Source: Prevotellaceae bacterium (lineage in GTDB: Bacteria > Bacteroidota > Bacteroidia > Bacteroidales > UBA932). From it: a DNA stretch of 32,183 nucleotides. Below, piece by piece: positions 8,117 to 16,548 of this stretch. A program made the translations under genes and the position numbers. The notes under the pieces are model-generated. The model had not been told where the DNA came from. It made no database searches and was given only the letters and a program-made list of their open reading frames with translations. Each line of letters begins with the position of its first letter. The first letter of the stretch is position 1. The stretch lies in assembly GCA_031270845.1 (NCBI GenBank), contig JAISXF010000058.1, forward strand, positions 1 through 32,183. Reading direction: 5' to 3'.

Positions 8117-8145
8117 CGGATTTTAATTACGAATTACGAATTAAG
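8112..8145. repeat. AATTACG heptamer cluster upstream of dxs
   Basis: AATTACG occurs at 8112-8118, 8125-8131 and 8132-8138, with the variant AATTAAG at 8139-8145. The same heptamer recurs six times at 28476-28517 and, as its complement CGTAATT, four times at 31726-31753. Confidence 0.65.
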
Positions 8146-8211
8146 AATGATACATTCCATTAATAAATGCAGCTGATATGAGAAAAAATTATTGATACTA
8201 TTATTTTTTTA

Positions 8212-8219
8212 TATCTTTG
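8212..8219 (+). promoter_or_regulatory. Candidate -7 promoter box of the uronate/xylose operon
   Basis: TATCTTTG matches TAnnTTTG and lies 38 bp before the ATG of the 56-residue ORF at 8258. A weak -33 candidate, ATTG at about 8190-8193, is 18 bp upstream. The region between is T-rich. It is the only good promoter box found upstream of uxuA, so it probably drives the whole run of genes to the terminator at 15761. Confidence 0.6.
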
Positions 8220-8257
8220 CGGCGAAATTATTCTTTATTATTTAAAAAAATATCGTT

Positions 8258-8428
8258 ATGAAAAAGATTGATGCCATCGAAGCCAAATATTATCCGATGA
8301 CCCAGCGCATCGAAGCCGCCGCCATCATGAGCGACGACCCGACGGTTATCAATGCTTTTATCGACCGCTTGAATATCGACGTCGATTACGAACACAGCGG
8401 CCAGGTTAATGGAATTCCTAATTTTTAA
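8258..8428 (+). CDS. Small hypothetical protein heading the uronate/xylose operon (56 aa)
   Basis: ATG at 8258 opens a 56-codon frame ending TAA at 8426-8428. The product starts MKKIDAIEAKYYPMTQRI and ends GQVNGIPNF. It is acidic, has no signal peptide or membrane segment, and looks like one or two amphipathic helices (residues 1-40). Support for a real gene: it directly follows the best promoter box in the region, has an A-rich leader, uses GC-rich codons like its neighbours, and ends 19 bp before uxuA. I do not recognise the family. It could be a small accessory protein, or a leader peptide whose translation couples to uxuA. Confidence 0.6.
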   Translation: MKKIDAIEAKYYPMTQRIEAAAIMSDDPTVINAFIDRLNIDVDYEHSGQVNGIPNF

Positions 8429-8447
8429 TTCTTAATTCTTAATTCTT
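8427..8447. repeat. Three AATTCTT heptamers filling the gap before uxuA
   Basis: AATTCTT is repeated exactly three times. The first unit begins inside the TAA stop of the small ORF, and the last ends at the base before the uxuA ATG at 8448. The array therefore makes up the entire intergenic spacer. Gain or loss of one unit would change the stop-to-start spacing by 7 bp. Confidence 0.7.
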
Positions 8448-9650
8448 ATGGAGCGTACCTGGAGATGGTTTGGAAAAAAAGACCCCATTACGCCGGCCAT
8501 GCTCCGGCAAATAGGCGTGGAAGGCATCGTTACAGCCCTGCACGATGTGCCTAACGGCGAAATCTGGACAGCGGAAGACATCCGCGAGATGCAAAATTAT
8601 ATAACTGTAAACGGCCTGCACTGGTCGGTGGTCGAAAGCCTGCCCGTAGCCGAAGCGATTAAGTACGGCGGCAAGGAACGCGACCGGCTGATAGAAAATT
8701 ATAAAATCAGTTTAGCCAATTTGGGCAAAAACGGCATCCGTACCGTTTGCTATAACTTCATGCCTGTGATCGACTGGATACGCACCGACCTGCACCATGC
8801 GTGGCCCGACGGCTCGACGTCGCTCTACTTCAGCAAAGCGCGGTTTGCGTATTTCGACTGCCGTATCCTGCAACGCTCCGGCGCCGAAAACGACTACTCC
8901 GACACCGAAATGCAGTACGTGCGCGAACTCGACAAAACCATCACCGAGGCCGAAAAAGAGGAGATGATCAACAGTATCATCGTCAAAACGCAGGGCTTTG
9001 TCAATGGCAACATCCGCGAAAGCGACCGCAACCCGGTTGCCCTCTTCAAAGAGCTGCTTGCGCTCTACAAGGACATCGACAAGACGGCGCTGCGTGCCAA
9101 CATGCAGTATTTTCTCGAACGAATCATGCCCGTGTGCGACCGCTTCGGGATCAACATGACGGTGCACCCCGACGACCCGCCGTTCCCGGTATTAGGTCTG
9201 CCGCGCATCGTTACCGGCGAGGCCGACATCGACTGGCTGCTCTCGGCGGTCGATAACCCGCATAACGGACTGGCCTTTTGCGCCGGCTCGCTCAGCGCCG
9301 GGCTGCATAACGACGTGCCAGCGCTGGCCGAAAAATACCTTCGGCGTATTCATTTCGTACACCTCCGCAGTACCGACGTGCTGCCTAACGGCGATTTCAT
9401 TGAAGCCTCGCACCTCGAAGGCCGCGGGCAGTTAGTCCGGTTAGTGTACCTTTTCGAGCATCGCGCCCCCGCCGACCTCCCCATGCGCATCGATCATGGC
9501 CGCAATATGCTCGACGACGAACAAAAGAACTATAACCCGGGCTATTCCTTCCTCGGACGGATGTACGCACTGGCGCAGGTCATGGGAATAATGGCAGCAG
9601 CGAGGGCAATTAGGAATAAGGACAAGAAACTCAACAACTCAACAATATGA
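8448..9650 (+). CDS. uxuA: Mannonate dehydratase
   Basis: A 400-residue protein beginning MERTWRWFGKKDPITPAMLRQIG, the characteristic UxuA opening. It dehydrates D-mannonate to 2-keto-3-deoxy-D-gluconate in the glucuronate branch of hexuronate catabolism (EC 4.2.1.8). Typical segments are GIVTALHDVPNGEIW (about 25-39), LHWSVVESLPVAEAIK, GIRTVCYNFMPVIDWIRTDL, the metal-site region MTVHPDDPP, and RIHFVHLRS near the C-terminus. Length is as expected for the family. Its stop overlaps the next gene's start by 4 bp (ATGA), which signals translational coupling with the SDR enzyme. Glucuronate isomerase (uxaC), KDG kinase and KDPG aldolase are not in the window, so the pathway must be completed elsewhere. 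Confidence 0.97.
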   Translation: MERTWRWFGKKDPITPAMLRQIGVEGIVTALHDVPNGEIWTAEDIREMQNYITVNGLHWSVVESLPVAEAIKYGGKERDRLIENYKISLANLGKNGIRTVCYNFMPVIDWIRTDLHHAWPDGSTSLYFSKARFAYFDCRILQRSGAENDYSDTEMQYVRELDKTITEAEKEEMINSIIVKTQGFVNGNIRESDRNPVALFKELLALYKDIDKTALRANMQYFLERIMPVCDRFGINMTVHPDDPPFPVLGLPRIVTGEADIDWLLSAVDNPHNGLAFCAGSLSAGLHNDVPALAEKYLRRIHFVHLRSTDVLPNGDFIEASHLEGRGQLVRLVYLFEHRAPADLPMRIDHGRNMLDDEQKNYNPGYSFLGRMYALAQVMGIMAAARAIRNKDKKLNNSTI

Positions 9651-10462
9651 ACAGACTATTCGGTATTAGTGGCAAAGTAGCCGTTATCACGGGGGCCGGG
9701 GGCGTGCTTGGAGGGAATATTGCCCGGCATTTTGTAATGCAGGGCGTACGGGTGGCGGCGCTCGACATCCGGCAGGAACCGCTCGATGCACGGGTGGCCG
9801 AACTGCAGGCGATGGGCGGCGAGGCCATCGGAATCGTCGGGAATGTGCTTGAGATGGAGAGCCTCCGGCAAGTAGCCGACAAGGTAATGGCGCGTTGGGG
9901 GCAGATAGATATCCTCCTCAATATCGCCGGCGGAAACCTACCCGGGGCAACGCTCGGCGAAGAGCAGCCCTTCCACGAATTGAAAATCGAAGACTGGGAA
10001 AAGGTAACCAACCTCAACCTCAACGGTACGGTGTACCCGTGTATGGCGTTCGGCAAGATAATGGCCGGGCAGCGAAACGGCGCTATCGTCAATGTCTCAT
10101 CGATGGCGGCTTATGCGGCGCTTACTCGCGTGCCGGGCTACTCGGTGGCCAAAGCGGGTATCAGCAACTTTACACAATGGTTAGCCGTCGAAATGGCACT
10201 CAAATACGGCGACGGCATTCGGGTTAATGCCATTGCTCCGGGCTTCTTTATCGGCGACCAGAACCGCTCGGTGCTCCTCAACCCCGACGGCTCGCTCACC
10301 GGCCGCAGCCTGAAAGTTATAGCCAAAACACCCATGAAACGCTTCGGCGACATCTCCGAACTCAACGGCGCCGTGCAGTTCCTCTGTAGCGAAGCCGCAC
10401 GGTTTGTTACGGGCATCATCCTCCCCGTCGATGGCGGATTCAGCGCGTACAGCGGAGTGTAG
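9647..10462 (+). CDS. SDR-family oxidoreductase, probable fructuronate reductase / D-mannonate oxidoreductase
   Basis: A 271-residue classical short-chain dehydrogenase. The nucleotide-binding motif TGAGGVLGGNIA is at 15-26, and D40 after the second strand (AALDI) suggests preference for NAD(H). NIAGG is at 92-96 and the active site has S151/S152, Y165 and K169 (YSVAK). The C-terminal VTGIILPVDGGFSA is the usual SDR ending. Coupling to uxuA by a 4-bp overlap suggests it makes D-mannonate from D-fructuronate, replacing the unrelated long-chain UxuB of enterobacteria. SDR enzymes beside uxuA are common in Bacteroidota. The family is certain; the substrate rests on gene context. Confidence 0.85.
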   Translation: MNRLFGISGKVAVITGAGGVLGGNIARHFVMQGVRVAALDIRQEPLDARVAELQAMGGEAIGIVGNVLEMESLRQVADKVMARWGQIDILLNIAGGNLPGATLGEEQPFHELKIEDWEKVTNLNLNGTVYPCMAFGKIMAGQRNGAIVNVSSMAAYAALTRVPGYSVAKAGISNFTQWLAVEMALKYGDGIRVNAIAPGFFIGDQNRSVLLNPDGSLTGRSLKVIAKTPMKRFGDISELNGAVQFLCSEAARFVTGIILPVDGGFSAYSGV

Positions 10463-10499
10463 TTAATTATGAATTGCGAAAAGCAGGTAGTAATTCACA

Positions 10500-10530
10500 G
10501 TTCATCATTCATCATTCATCATTCATCATT
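10500..10530. repeat. ATTCATC heptamer array before xylB
   Basis: GTTCATC followed by three perfect ATTCATC units and a partial ATT ends 4 bp before the xylB ATG at 10535. The array lies in the 72-bp gap after the SDR gene. An ATG at 10469 is in frame and would translate the array as part of xylB, but the FGGY kinase fold starts at the later ATG. Confidence 0.65.
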
Positions 10531-10534
10531 AAAA

Positions 10535-12040
10535 ATGTATTTACTCGGATACGACATCGGAAGTTCGTCGGTAAAGGCCTGCTTAGTGAACATTGGGACG
10601 GGCGAAGCGGTAGCCGGAGCATTCTTCCCGGAAACGGAAATGACCATCAAGTCGGTGAAGGCCGGATGGGCTGAACAGGAACCCGACCAGTGGTGGGCGA
10701 ACCTGAAACGGGCAACGCACGCCGTGATGGCCACCGCACAGGCAAAACCCGAAGAGATTGCCGCTATCGGCATCTCATACCAGATGCACGGGCTGGTGCT
10801 TACCGATGCAAACGGGCAAGCCCTGCGCGACGCCATTATCTGGTGCGACAGCCGCGCTGTGCCTTACGGCGAACAGGCGCTGGCCGGCATCGGCGCCGAG
10901 CGCTGCCTGACGCGCACGCTGAACTCGCCGGGCAACTTTACACTGGCCAAACTGGCGTGGGTCAAACAACATGAGCCGGCCATCTATGCCCGAACGAAAC
11001 ACTACATGCTCCCGGGCGACTATATCGCGCTGCGCTTAACGGGTGAAGCCTGTACCACGGCTTCCGGCCTGTCGGAAGGCATCGGATGGGATTTTACCGA
11101 ACATGCACCGGCGGCTTTCCTGTTCGACTGGTTCGGGTTCGATACCGGACTGGTACCAGCCATAGTGCCGACCTTCGGCATCCAGGGGCGCGTAACGGCA
11201 TCGGTGGCGCGGGAATTGGGACTGGCTGCCGGCACGCCGGTAACCTACCGCGCCGGCGACCAGCCGAACAACGCCCTTTCGCTAAACGTATTCCTCCCCG
11301 GTGAAATCGCCGCTACCGCCGGCACCTCGGGTGTCGTGTACGGGATAAACAGCGCAGCCGTGTATGATAGGCTCTCGCGCGTCAATGCCTTTGCACACGT
11401 CAATCACAGCCGTCAACAGCCGAGGATAGGTGTGCTGCTGTGCATCAACGGCACGGCCATCCTCAACGCGTGGATGCGGACAACCATCGCACCCGAAGGC
11501 ATCGGCTACAACAGCATGAACGAAATGGCGGCGGCGGTACCCGCTCTCAGCGATGGCGTTCGCATTATCCCGTTCGGCAACGGCTCCGAACGGATGCTCT
11601 GCAATCGCACGCCGGACTGCTCGATACACGGCCTCAACTTTATCCGCCACGGCAAAGCGCACCTGATACGCGCCGCGCAGGAAGGCATCGCCTTTTCGTT
11701 CAAATACGGAATGGACATTATGAACGGCATGGGCATCGGAACCCGCACCATCCGCGCAGGACATGCCAACCTGTTCCTTAGCCCCGTATTCCGACAAACC
11801 CTCTCAAACATAACCGGCGCAACCATCGAGCTCTATAATACCGACGGCGCCACCGGAGCAGCCCGCGCAGCAGGCATCGGCGCCGGCATCTACCGCAGCA
11901 CCACAGAGGCGTTCGCGCGGCTAAAGAAAATAGGGATTATAGAGCCCGAACCCGCCGCACAAGCCCCTACAACAGAGGCTTATGAACAATGGTTGCAGGC
12001 GCTTCTCAATACCACAACAAACAAAGAACCCACCCCATGA
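10535..12040 (+). CDS. xylB: Xylulokinase (FGGY-family carbohydrate kinase)
   Basis: I start the gene at ATG 10535 (501 residues), because the product then opens directly with the phosphate-binding strand MYLLGYDIGSSSVKACLV. An in-frame ATG at 10469 would add 22 residues encoded by the repeat array. FGGY features are visible: QMHGLVLTD (83-91), IIWCDSRA (101-108), the LAKLAWVKQHEPAIYA region, the catalytic Asp in AGDQPNNA (D242) and the ATP-site TAGTSGVVYGIN loop. It phosphorylates D-xylulose to xylulose 5-phosphate for the pentose phosphate pathway. xylA and a xylose symporter downstream in the same run support xylulose over other FGGY substrates. Its stop overlaps the esterase start by 4 bp. 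Confidence 0.93.
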   Translation: MYLLGYDIGSSSVKACLVNIGTGEAVAGAFFPETEMTIKSVKAGWAEQEPDQWWANLKRATHAVMATAQAKPEEIAAIGISYQMHGLVLTDANGQALRDAIIWCDSRAVPYGEQALAGIGAERCLTRTLNSPGNFTLAKLAWVKQHEPAIYARTKHYMLPGDYIALRLTGEACTTASGLSEGIGWDFTEHAPAAFLFDWFGFDTGLVPAIVPTFGIQGRVTASVARELGLAAGTPVTYRAGDQPNNALSLNVFLPGEIAATAGTSGVVYGINSAAVYDRLSRVNAFAHVNHSRQQPRIGVLLCINGTAILNAWMRTTIAPEGIGYNSMNEMAAAVPALSDGVRIIPFGNGSERMLCNRTPDCSIHGLNFIRHGKAHLIRAAQEGIAFSFKYGMDIMNGMGIGTRTIRAGHANLFLSPVFRQTLSNITGATIELYNTDGATGAARAAGIGAGIYRSTTEAFARLKKIGIIEPEPAAQAPTTEAYEQWLQALLNTTTNKEPTP

Positions 12041-12891
12041 AACGACCGATTGTTCTGCTCCTTTTCGCCGCCGCCGTCACGGGCGCGCCGGCGCAGCAAG
12101 GCCGCGTGTTTGAAACACGGACTGTTACAAGCAATATCCTGAAAATGGAACGGCGCTACGCCGTCTATCTTCCGCCCGACTACGACCATACCGACCGGAG
12201 CTACCCCGTGCTGTACCTGTTGCACGGCAGCGGCGATGACCATACCGGATGGGTGCAGTTCGGTCAGGTGCAGCATATTGCCGACCGAGCCATCGCCGAA
12301 GGGAAGGCCACCCCGATGATTATCGTCATGCCGGACGCCAACACCACCGTGCGCGGTTATTTCAACCAGCCCGACGGCTCGTTTGACTATGAACGTTTTT
12401 TCTTCGACGAGCTCATTGCGCACATCGAAACAGCGTACCGCGTGCGCAGCGAACGGCGCTACCGTGCCATCGCCGGCCTCTCGATGGGCGGCGGCGGGGC
12501 TATTTATTACACCCTCCACCGGCCTGAGTTTTTTGCCGCCGCCGCGCCTTTGAGCGCCTCGGTCGAAACCGGCCGGTGGTTTGTCGGGAAATATGCGGCG
12601 TTATCCCCTCAACAGCAGGCTGCCCACGTCCGGGCGCACACCCTCGACAGCCTCCTTGCCCCGGACGTTGGCGAGGAATACCTGAACCGTATTCGGCAGG
12701 TAAGATGGTATGTATCGTGCGGCGACGATGACTTCCTGTACCGCCACAACAGCCTGCTGCACATCCTCTTTCGCGATCGTCAAATCGCCCATGAATACCG
12801 CGTTAAGGATGGCGGACACAGCTGGACGTACTGGCGCGGGGAGCTGCCGGAGGTGCTCGAGTTCGTCTCCAAATCATTTATGCAATACTAA
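12037..12891 (+). CDS. Secreted esterase (alpha/beta hydrolase, PF00756 esterase-D/CE1-like)
   Basis: ATG at 12037 overlaps the xylB stop and gives 284 residues with a Sec signal peptide (MKRPIVLLLFAAAVTGAPAQ, cleavage near residue 19-20). Family marks are the oxyanion-side PVLYLLHGSGDDHTGW (57-72), the nucleophile elbow GLSMGG (S149), an acidic DD(D) at 230-232 and the catalytic His in GGHSWTYW (H261). CE1-type members include acetylxylan and feruloyl esterases. Placement among xylose genes suggests it removes acyl or feruloyl groups from xylan fragments in the periplasm, but this substrate is inferred. There is no carbohydrate-binding module and no lipobox. The stop is followed by a small hairpin (TAACCG/CGGTTA, 12889-12903) before xylA, too weak to call a terminator. 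Confidence 0.88.
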   Translation: MKRPIVLLLFAAAVTGAPAQQGRVFETRTVTSNILKMERRYAVYLPPDYDHTDRSYPVLYLLHGSGDDHTGWVQFGQVQHIADRAIAEGKATPMIIVMPDANTTVRGYFNQPDGSFDYERFFFDELIAHIETAYRVRSERRYRAIAGLSMGGGGAIYYTLHRPEFFAAAAPLSASVETGRWFVGKYAALSPQQQAAHVRAHTLDSLLAPDVGEEYLNRIRQVRWYVSCGDDDFLYRHNSLLHILFRDRQIAHEYRVKDGGHSWTYWRGELPEVLEFVSKSFMQY

Positions 12892-12964
12892 CCGCATCGG
12901 TTATCGGTTAATGACGTTTTTTAATAAATAATTAATTAAATACATAATTAAAAAAAACAAAGAA

Positions 12965-14287
12965 ATGAACACAAACACGTATTTCCCTATGGTGGAAAAA
13001 ATTAATTTTGAAGGAAAGGACAGTAGAAATCCTTTGGCGTTCCGGTATTATGACCCGGAGAAAGTAGTTTATGGCCGGAAAATGAAGGACTGGCTTCGAT
13101 TTTCGATGGCGTGGTGGCATACGCTGTGCGCGGAAGGGAGCGACCCCTTTGGGCCGGGGACAAAACAGTTTTCGTGGATGCGCGGCGGGGCGTCGCCGTT
13201 TGAACGCGCGAAGCGGCGCGTCGATGCGGGCTTTGAGTTGATGCAAAAACTTGGTATTGAATACTACTGCTTCCATGATGTGGATCTAATTGATGAGGGG
13301 GACTCGATAGGCGAGTACGAATCGCGGCTCGGCGAGGTGGTGGCTTACGTGAAGCAGCGGCAGGCCGACACCGGTATCGGCCTGTTGTGGGGGACGGCCA
13401 ATGTCTTCAGTCACAAACGCTACATGAACGGCGCAGCGACCAATCCCGATTTCGACGTCGTGGCGCGCGCGGCCGTGCAGGTTAAGAATGCGATTGACGC
13501 GACCATTGAGCTGGGCGGGCAGTGTTACGTTTTTTGGGGCGGACGCGAGGGGTATTTCACGTTGCTTAACACGCAGATGAAGCGCGAGAAAGACCATCTG
13601 GGTATGTTCCTCGCCCGGGCCCGCGACTACGCCCGCGCCCGCGGGTTCACAGGCACCTTCCTTATCGAACCCAAGCCGATGGAGCCTACTAAGCATCAAT
13701 ACGATGCCGACGCCGAAACGGTTATCGGCTTCCTGCGCGCCTACGGGCTTGACCGTGATTTTAAGCTTAATATAGAGGTCAATCACGCCACCCTTGCCGG
13801 CCACACCTTCGAGCATGAGCTGCAGTGCGCCGCCGACGCCGGGTTGCTCGGCTCGATCGACGCCAATCGCGGCGACGCGCAAAACGGCTGGGATACAGAC
13901 CAGTTCCCCATTGATGTCTATGACCTCACGCAGGCGATGCTCGTCATCCTGCAATCCGGCGGCTTGGTCGGCGGCACTAACTTTGATGCCAAAACACGTC
14001 GCTCTTCGACTGATTTAGAAGACCTTTTCATTGCTCACATCGCCGGCATGGATGCTTTCGCACATGCCCTGGAGGCCGCCGCCGCCCTCCTCGAACAGTC
14101 GCCCTACCGGCAAATGCGTGCCGACCGCTACGCCTCGTTCGATGCCGGCGAGGGGCTTGAGTTTGAAGCCGGAAGGCTTTCGCTCGAAGACCTCGTGGCC
14201 TGTGCCAAAGCCCGTAACGCCGAGCCTGCGCAAACCAGCGGCAAACAGGAGCTTTACGAGGCGTTGGTCAATATATATAATGGTTAG
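12965..14287 (+). CDS. xylA: Xylose isomerase
   Basis: This 440-residue protein is of the class II type (with the N-terminal extension) found in Bacteroidota. It converts D-xylose to D-xylulose, using two divalent metals, in the cytoplasm (EC 5.3.1.5). The motif [13 protein letters not shown] holds catalytic H104 and D107. [52 protein letters not shown] and [20 protein letters not shown] give the metal and substrate ligands. The N-terminus ([21 protein letters not shown]) is the standard opening. The gap to the esterase is 73 bp of AT-rich DNA, and the xylE-like gene follows after 44 bp. No regulator gene sits beside it. Confidence 0.98.
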   Translation: MNTNTYFPMVEKINFEGKDSRNPLAFRYYDPEKVVYGRKMKDWLRFSMAWWHTLCAEGSDPFGPGTKQFSWMRGGASPFERAKRRVDAGFELMQKLGIEYYCFHDVDLIDEGDSIGEYESRLGEVVAYVKQRQADTGIGLLWGTANVFSHKRYMNGAATNPDFDVVARAAVQVKNAIDATIELGGQCYVFWGGREGYFTLLNTQMKREKDHLGMFLARARDYARARGFTGTFLIEPKPMEPTKHQYDADAETVIGFLRAYGLDRDFKLNIEVNHATLAGHTFEHELQCAADAGLLGSIDANRGDAQNGWDTDQFPIDVYDLTQAMLVILQSGGLVGGTNFDAKTRRSSTDLEDLFIAHIAGMDAFAHALEAAAALLEQSPYRQMRADRYASFDAGEGLEFEAGRLSLEDLVACAKARNAEPAQTSGKQELYEALVNIYNG

Positions 14288-14331
14288 CGGGTGGTCAATT
14301 ATTTTTTATTACGGATAAATAAGGTACGGTT

Positions 14332-15717
14332 ATGAAAAAATACAATTCGGGTTACGTGTTCGGTATTACGCTGGTGGCCACACTCGGCGGGCTGCTGTTC
14401 GGATATGATACGGCGGTTATTTCGGGAGCCGAGCAGGCGCTTCAAGCCTATTTGACCGACGCCCTGCATCTGAGCGCCTTTGCCCACGGTGCGATGGTTT
14501 CGAGCGCCCTCATTGGGTGCATCATAGGCGGTGCGCTGTCGGGTATTTTGTCCAATCGTTTGGGACGGAAGCGGTCGTTGTTGGTGGCGGCGGTACTGTT
14601 TTTCCTCTCGGCGCTGGGGTCGGCATGGCCTGAGTTTCTGTTTTTTGAACGGGGAACCCCGACCCTCGGACTGCTGCTCGCGTTTATTGGATACCGGATA
14701 TTGGGGGGCGTCGGCGTAGGGTTGGCGTCGGCGGTATGCCCGATGTATATCAGTGAAATTGCGCCGGCGGGCATACGCGGGCGGCTGGTGTCGTGTAACC
14801 AGTTTGCGATTATTTTCGGTATGCTCGTGGTTTATTTTATAAATTGGGGCATTGCGCACGGGCAGACGGTGGCGTGGATAAACGAAATGGGGTGGCGCTA
14901 CATGTTTGCGTCAGAAGCGATTCCGGCGGCGACGTTCTTCCTGCTGCTGTTCTTAGTGCCCGAAACGCCGCGCTATCTGGCGCTTAAAGGGCAGGACGGG
15001 AAGGCGCTGCGCGTGCTCGCGCGCCTCGAGGCCGGCAGGGGGGCAGCGGAGGCAATCCTGCGGGAGATTCGCGGAACGCTGTCGGAGGGCGTCAAAGCGC
15101 GGCTTTTTTCGTATGGCCGGAAGGTGGTTGTTATCGGGATACTGTTGTCGGTGTTTCAGCAGTTTATCGGCATTAACGTGGCGTTGTATTATGCCCCGCG
15201 CATATTCGAAAGCATGGGCGCGGGCAAGGATGCGTCGCTGCTGCAAACGGCTGTTATGGGGATAATTAACGTGGTATTCACGGTGCTGGCCATCGTTACG
15301 GTCGATAAGTGGGGGCGCAAGCCGCTGCTTATCATCGGTTCTATCGGCATGGCGGTGGGGATGGCGGCCATTGCCGTCATGTCGTTTTTCAACTTCATCG
15401 GCATCGGAACGCTGGTGTTCATCATCCTCTTCACGGCCTCTTTTATGATGTCGTGGGGCCCGATTTGCTGGGTCTATATCGCTGAGCTTTTCCCCAATAA
15501 GATACGCGGACAGGCCGTCGCCGTTGCGGTAGCGGCGCAGTGGGCGGCCAATTATTTTATCTCTTCGACCTACCCGCCCCTTATGGAGTTCAGCGGCGCA
15601 ATGACTTACGGGTTCTACGGGCTGATGTCGCTGCTCTCCGCAATTTTCGTGTGGAAGATGGTTCCTGAGACCAAAGGCAAATCGCTTGAGCAGATAGAGC
15701 GGATATGGCGCCGGTGA
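14332..15717 (+). CDS. xylE: D-xylose:H+ symporter (MFS sugar porter family)
   Basis: A 461-residue major-facilitator protein with about twelve membrane segments. Sugar-porter signatures are present: GLLFGYDTAVISGAEQ in helix 1, the RLGRKRSLL loop after helix 2, PETPRYLALKG at the end of helix 6, QQFIGINVALYYAP in helix 7, DKWGRKPLLIIGS after helix 8 and the C-terminal VPETKGKSLEQIE. It resembles XylE, which imports xylose with a proton across the inner membrane. The xylose operon context supports that substrate, although related members carry other hexoses or pentoses. It is the last gene before the strong hairpin at 15761. Confidence 0.92.
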   Translation: MKKYNSGYVFGITLVATLGGLLFGYDTAVISGAEQALQAYLTDALHLSAFAHGAMVSSALIGCIIGGALSGILSNRLGRKRSLLVAAVLFFLSALGSAWPEFLFFERGTPTLGLLLAFIGYRILGGVGVGLASAVCPMYISEIAPAGIRGRLVSCNQFAIIFGMLVVYFINWGIAHGQTVAWINEMGWRYMFASEAIPAATFFLLLFLVPETPRYLALKGQDGKALRVLARLEAGRGAAEAILREIRGTLSEGVKARLFSYGRKVVVIGILLSVFQQFIGINVALYYAPRIFESMGAGKDASLLQTAVMGIINVVFTVLAIVTVDKWGRKPLLIIGSIGMAVGMAAIAVMSFFNFIGIGTLVFIILFTASFMMSWGPICWVYIAELFPNKIRGQAVAVAVAAQWAANYFISSTYPPLMEFSGAMTYGFYGLMSLLSAIFVWKMVPETKGKSLEQIERIWRR

Positions 15718-15760
15718 GGGCGCGCAACCCCTTTTTCCTGTAGCAGTTAATGCGGTGATA

Positions 15761-15795
15761 GAGACGGATGAAAGTTATTTCATCCGTCTCTTTTT
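15761..15795 (+). terminator. Rho-independent terminator of the uronate/xylose operon
   Basis: A perfect 13-bp stem, GAGACGGATGAAA (15761-15773) and TTTCATCCGTCTC (15778-15790), with a GTTA loop is followed by TTTTT at 15791-15795. It starts 44 bp after the symporter stop. The right half doubles as the last codons and stop of the convergent LytTR gene (stop complement at 15780-15782). There is no T-run on the minus strand, so termination should work for plus-strand transcripts. Confidence 0.85.
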
Positions 15796-16523
15796 AACTG
15801 TGCCATCAATTCCTTTTTGCCTGCATCGGACATGGGAATCCGCGTCTTTCCGAACACCGCGTGGCGGCCTTCGAGCGCCTGTATTTTAATCACATTGACA
15901 ATGAATGAGCGCTGTACGCGGACAAATAATCCGTCGGGGAGGTTGGCGGCGATGGCGCGCAGGGTGCTCAGGGTGCGTACCGCCGCGCCCGACGCGAGAT
16001 GGATAGCCACGTAATCGCGCATGGCTTCGAGATATAAAATGTCATTATACTTTATTTTAAGCCATTTATAGTTTGCTTTGACCATTAAGAAGTCGTTTTG
16101 CGGCGGCTCCGGCGCGGCGCCGAGGTAGCGTTGCGCCTTGCGCGCGGCTTTGAGAAAGTCGGCGTAACTAATAGGTTTTAAGAGGTAATCGAGGGCATCG
16201 ACCTGAAACCCGTCGAGGGCGTACCCCTCGAACGCGGTGGTGAAGATGATTTTTACGGTATCCGTATCCAACGACCGCGCTAACTGAAGCCCAGACCATT
16301 GGGGCATCTGTATATCCAAAAAAAGCAGCTCCGCCGATGAGGTCTTGAGCGCCGTCAAAGCGTCGAGGGCATTGGAGAAGCAGCCGGCTAACCGCAAAAA
16401 GGGCGTTCGCTCGACGTAGGAGCGCATCAGCGACACGGCCAGCGGCTCGTCGTCCACGATAAAGCAGGGTATCGGGCGCATCAAAGAGGCGCTTTCGGGC
16501 ATGGGGATAGTATTTTTTTTCAT
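15780..16523 (-). CDS. LytTR-family response regulator
   Basis: I start at ATG 16523 (247 residues). Earlier in-frame starts would overlap the kinase gene and add a non-conserved extension. An N-terminal receiver domain has the acidic pair D24-D25 (FIVDDEPLA), the phosphoacceptor D70 (LLFLDIQMPQWSG), T95/T96 and K116 (DYLLKPI). A LytTR DNA-binding domain follows from about residue 145 (FLMVKANYKWLKIKYNDILYLEAMRDYVAIHL, then FVRVQRSFIVNVIKI). The gene lies 25 bp after the histidine kinase stop and is the last gene of the receptor-lipoprotein-kinase-regulator cluster. It probably regulates that cluster or related envelope genes. Direct repeats bound by LytTR proteins could not be identified with confidence upstream of 21692. 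Confidence 0.93.
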   Translation of the reverse strand: MKKNTIPMPESASLMRPIPCFIVDDEPLAVSLMRSYVERTPFLRLAGCFSNALDALTALKTSSAELLFLDIQMPQWSGLQLARSLDTDTVKIIFTTAFEGYALDGFQVDALDYLLKPISYADFLKAARKAQRYLGAAPEPPQNDFLMVKANYKWLKIKYNDILYLEAMRDYVAIHLASGAAVRTLSTLRAIAANLPDGLFVRVQRSFIVNVIKIQALEGRHAVFGKTRIPMSDAGKKELMAQLKRDG

Positions 16524-16548
16524 AAAATTCGCCGTTTCATCATTTACT

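Noticed and set aside
10469-10534. Upstream ATG extending xylB by 22 residues
   Set aside because: The extension is encoded largely by the ATTCATC array (Ser/His/Ile repeats), and the kinase fold begins at the later ATG.
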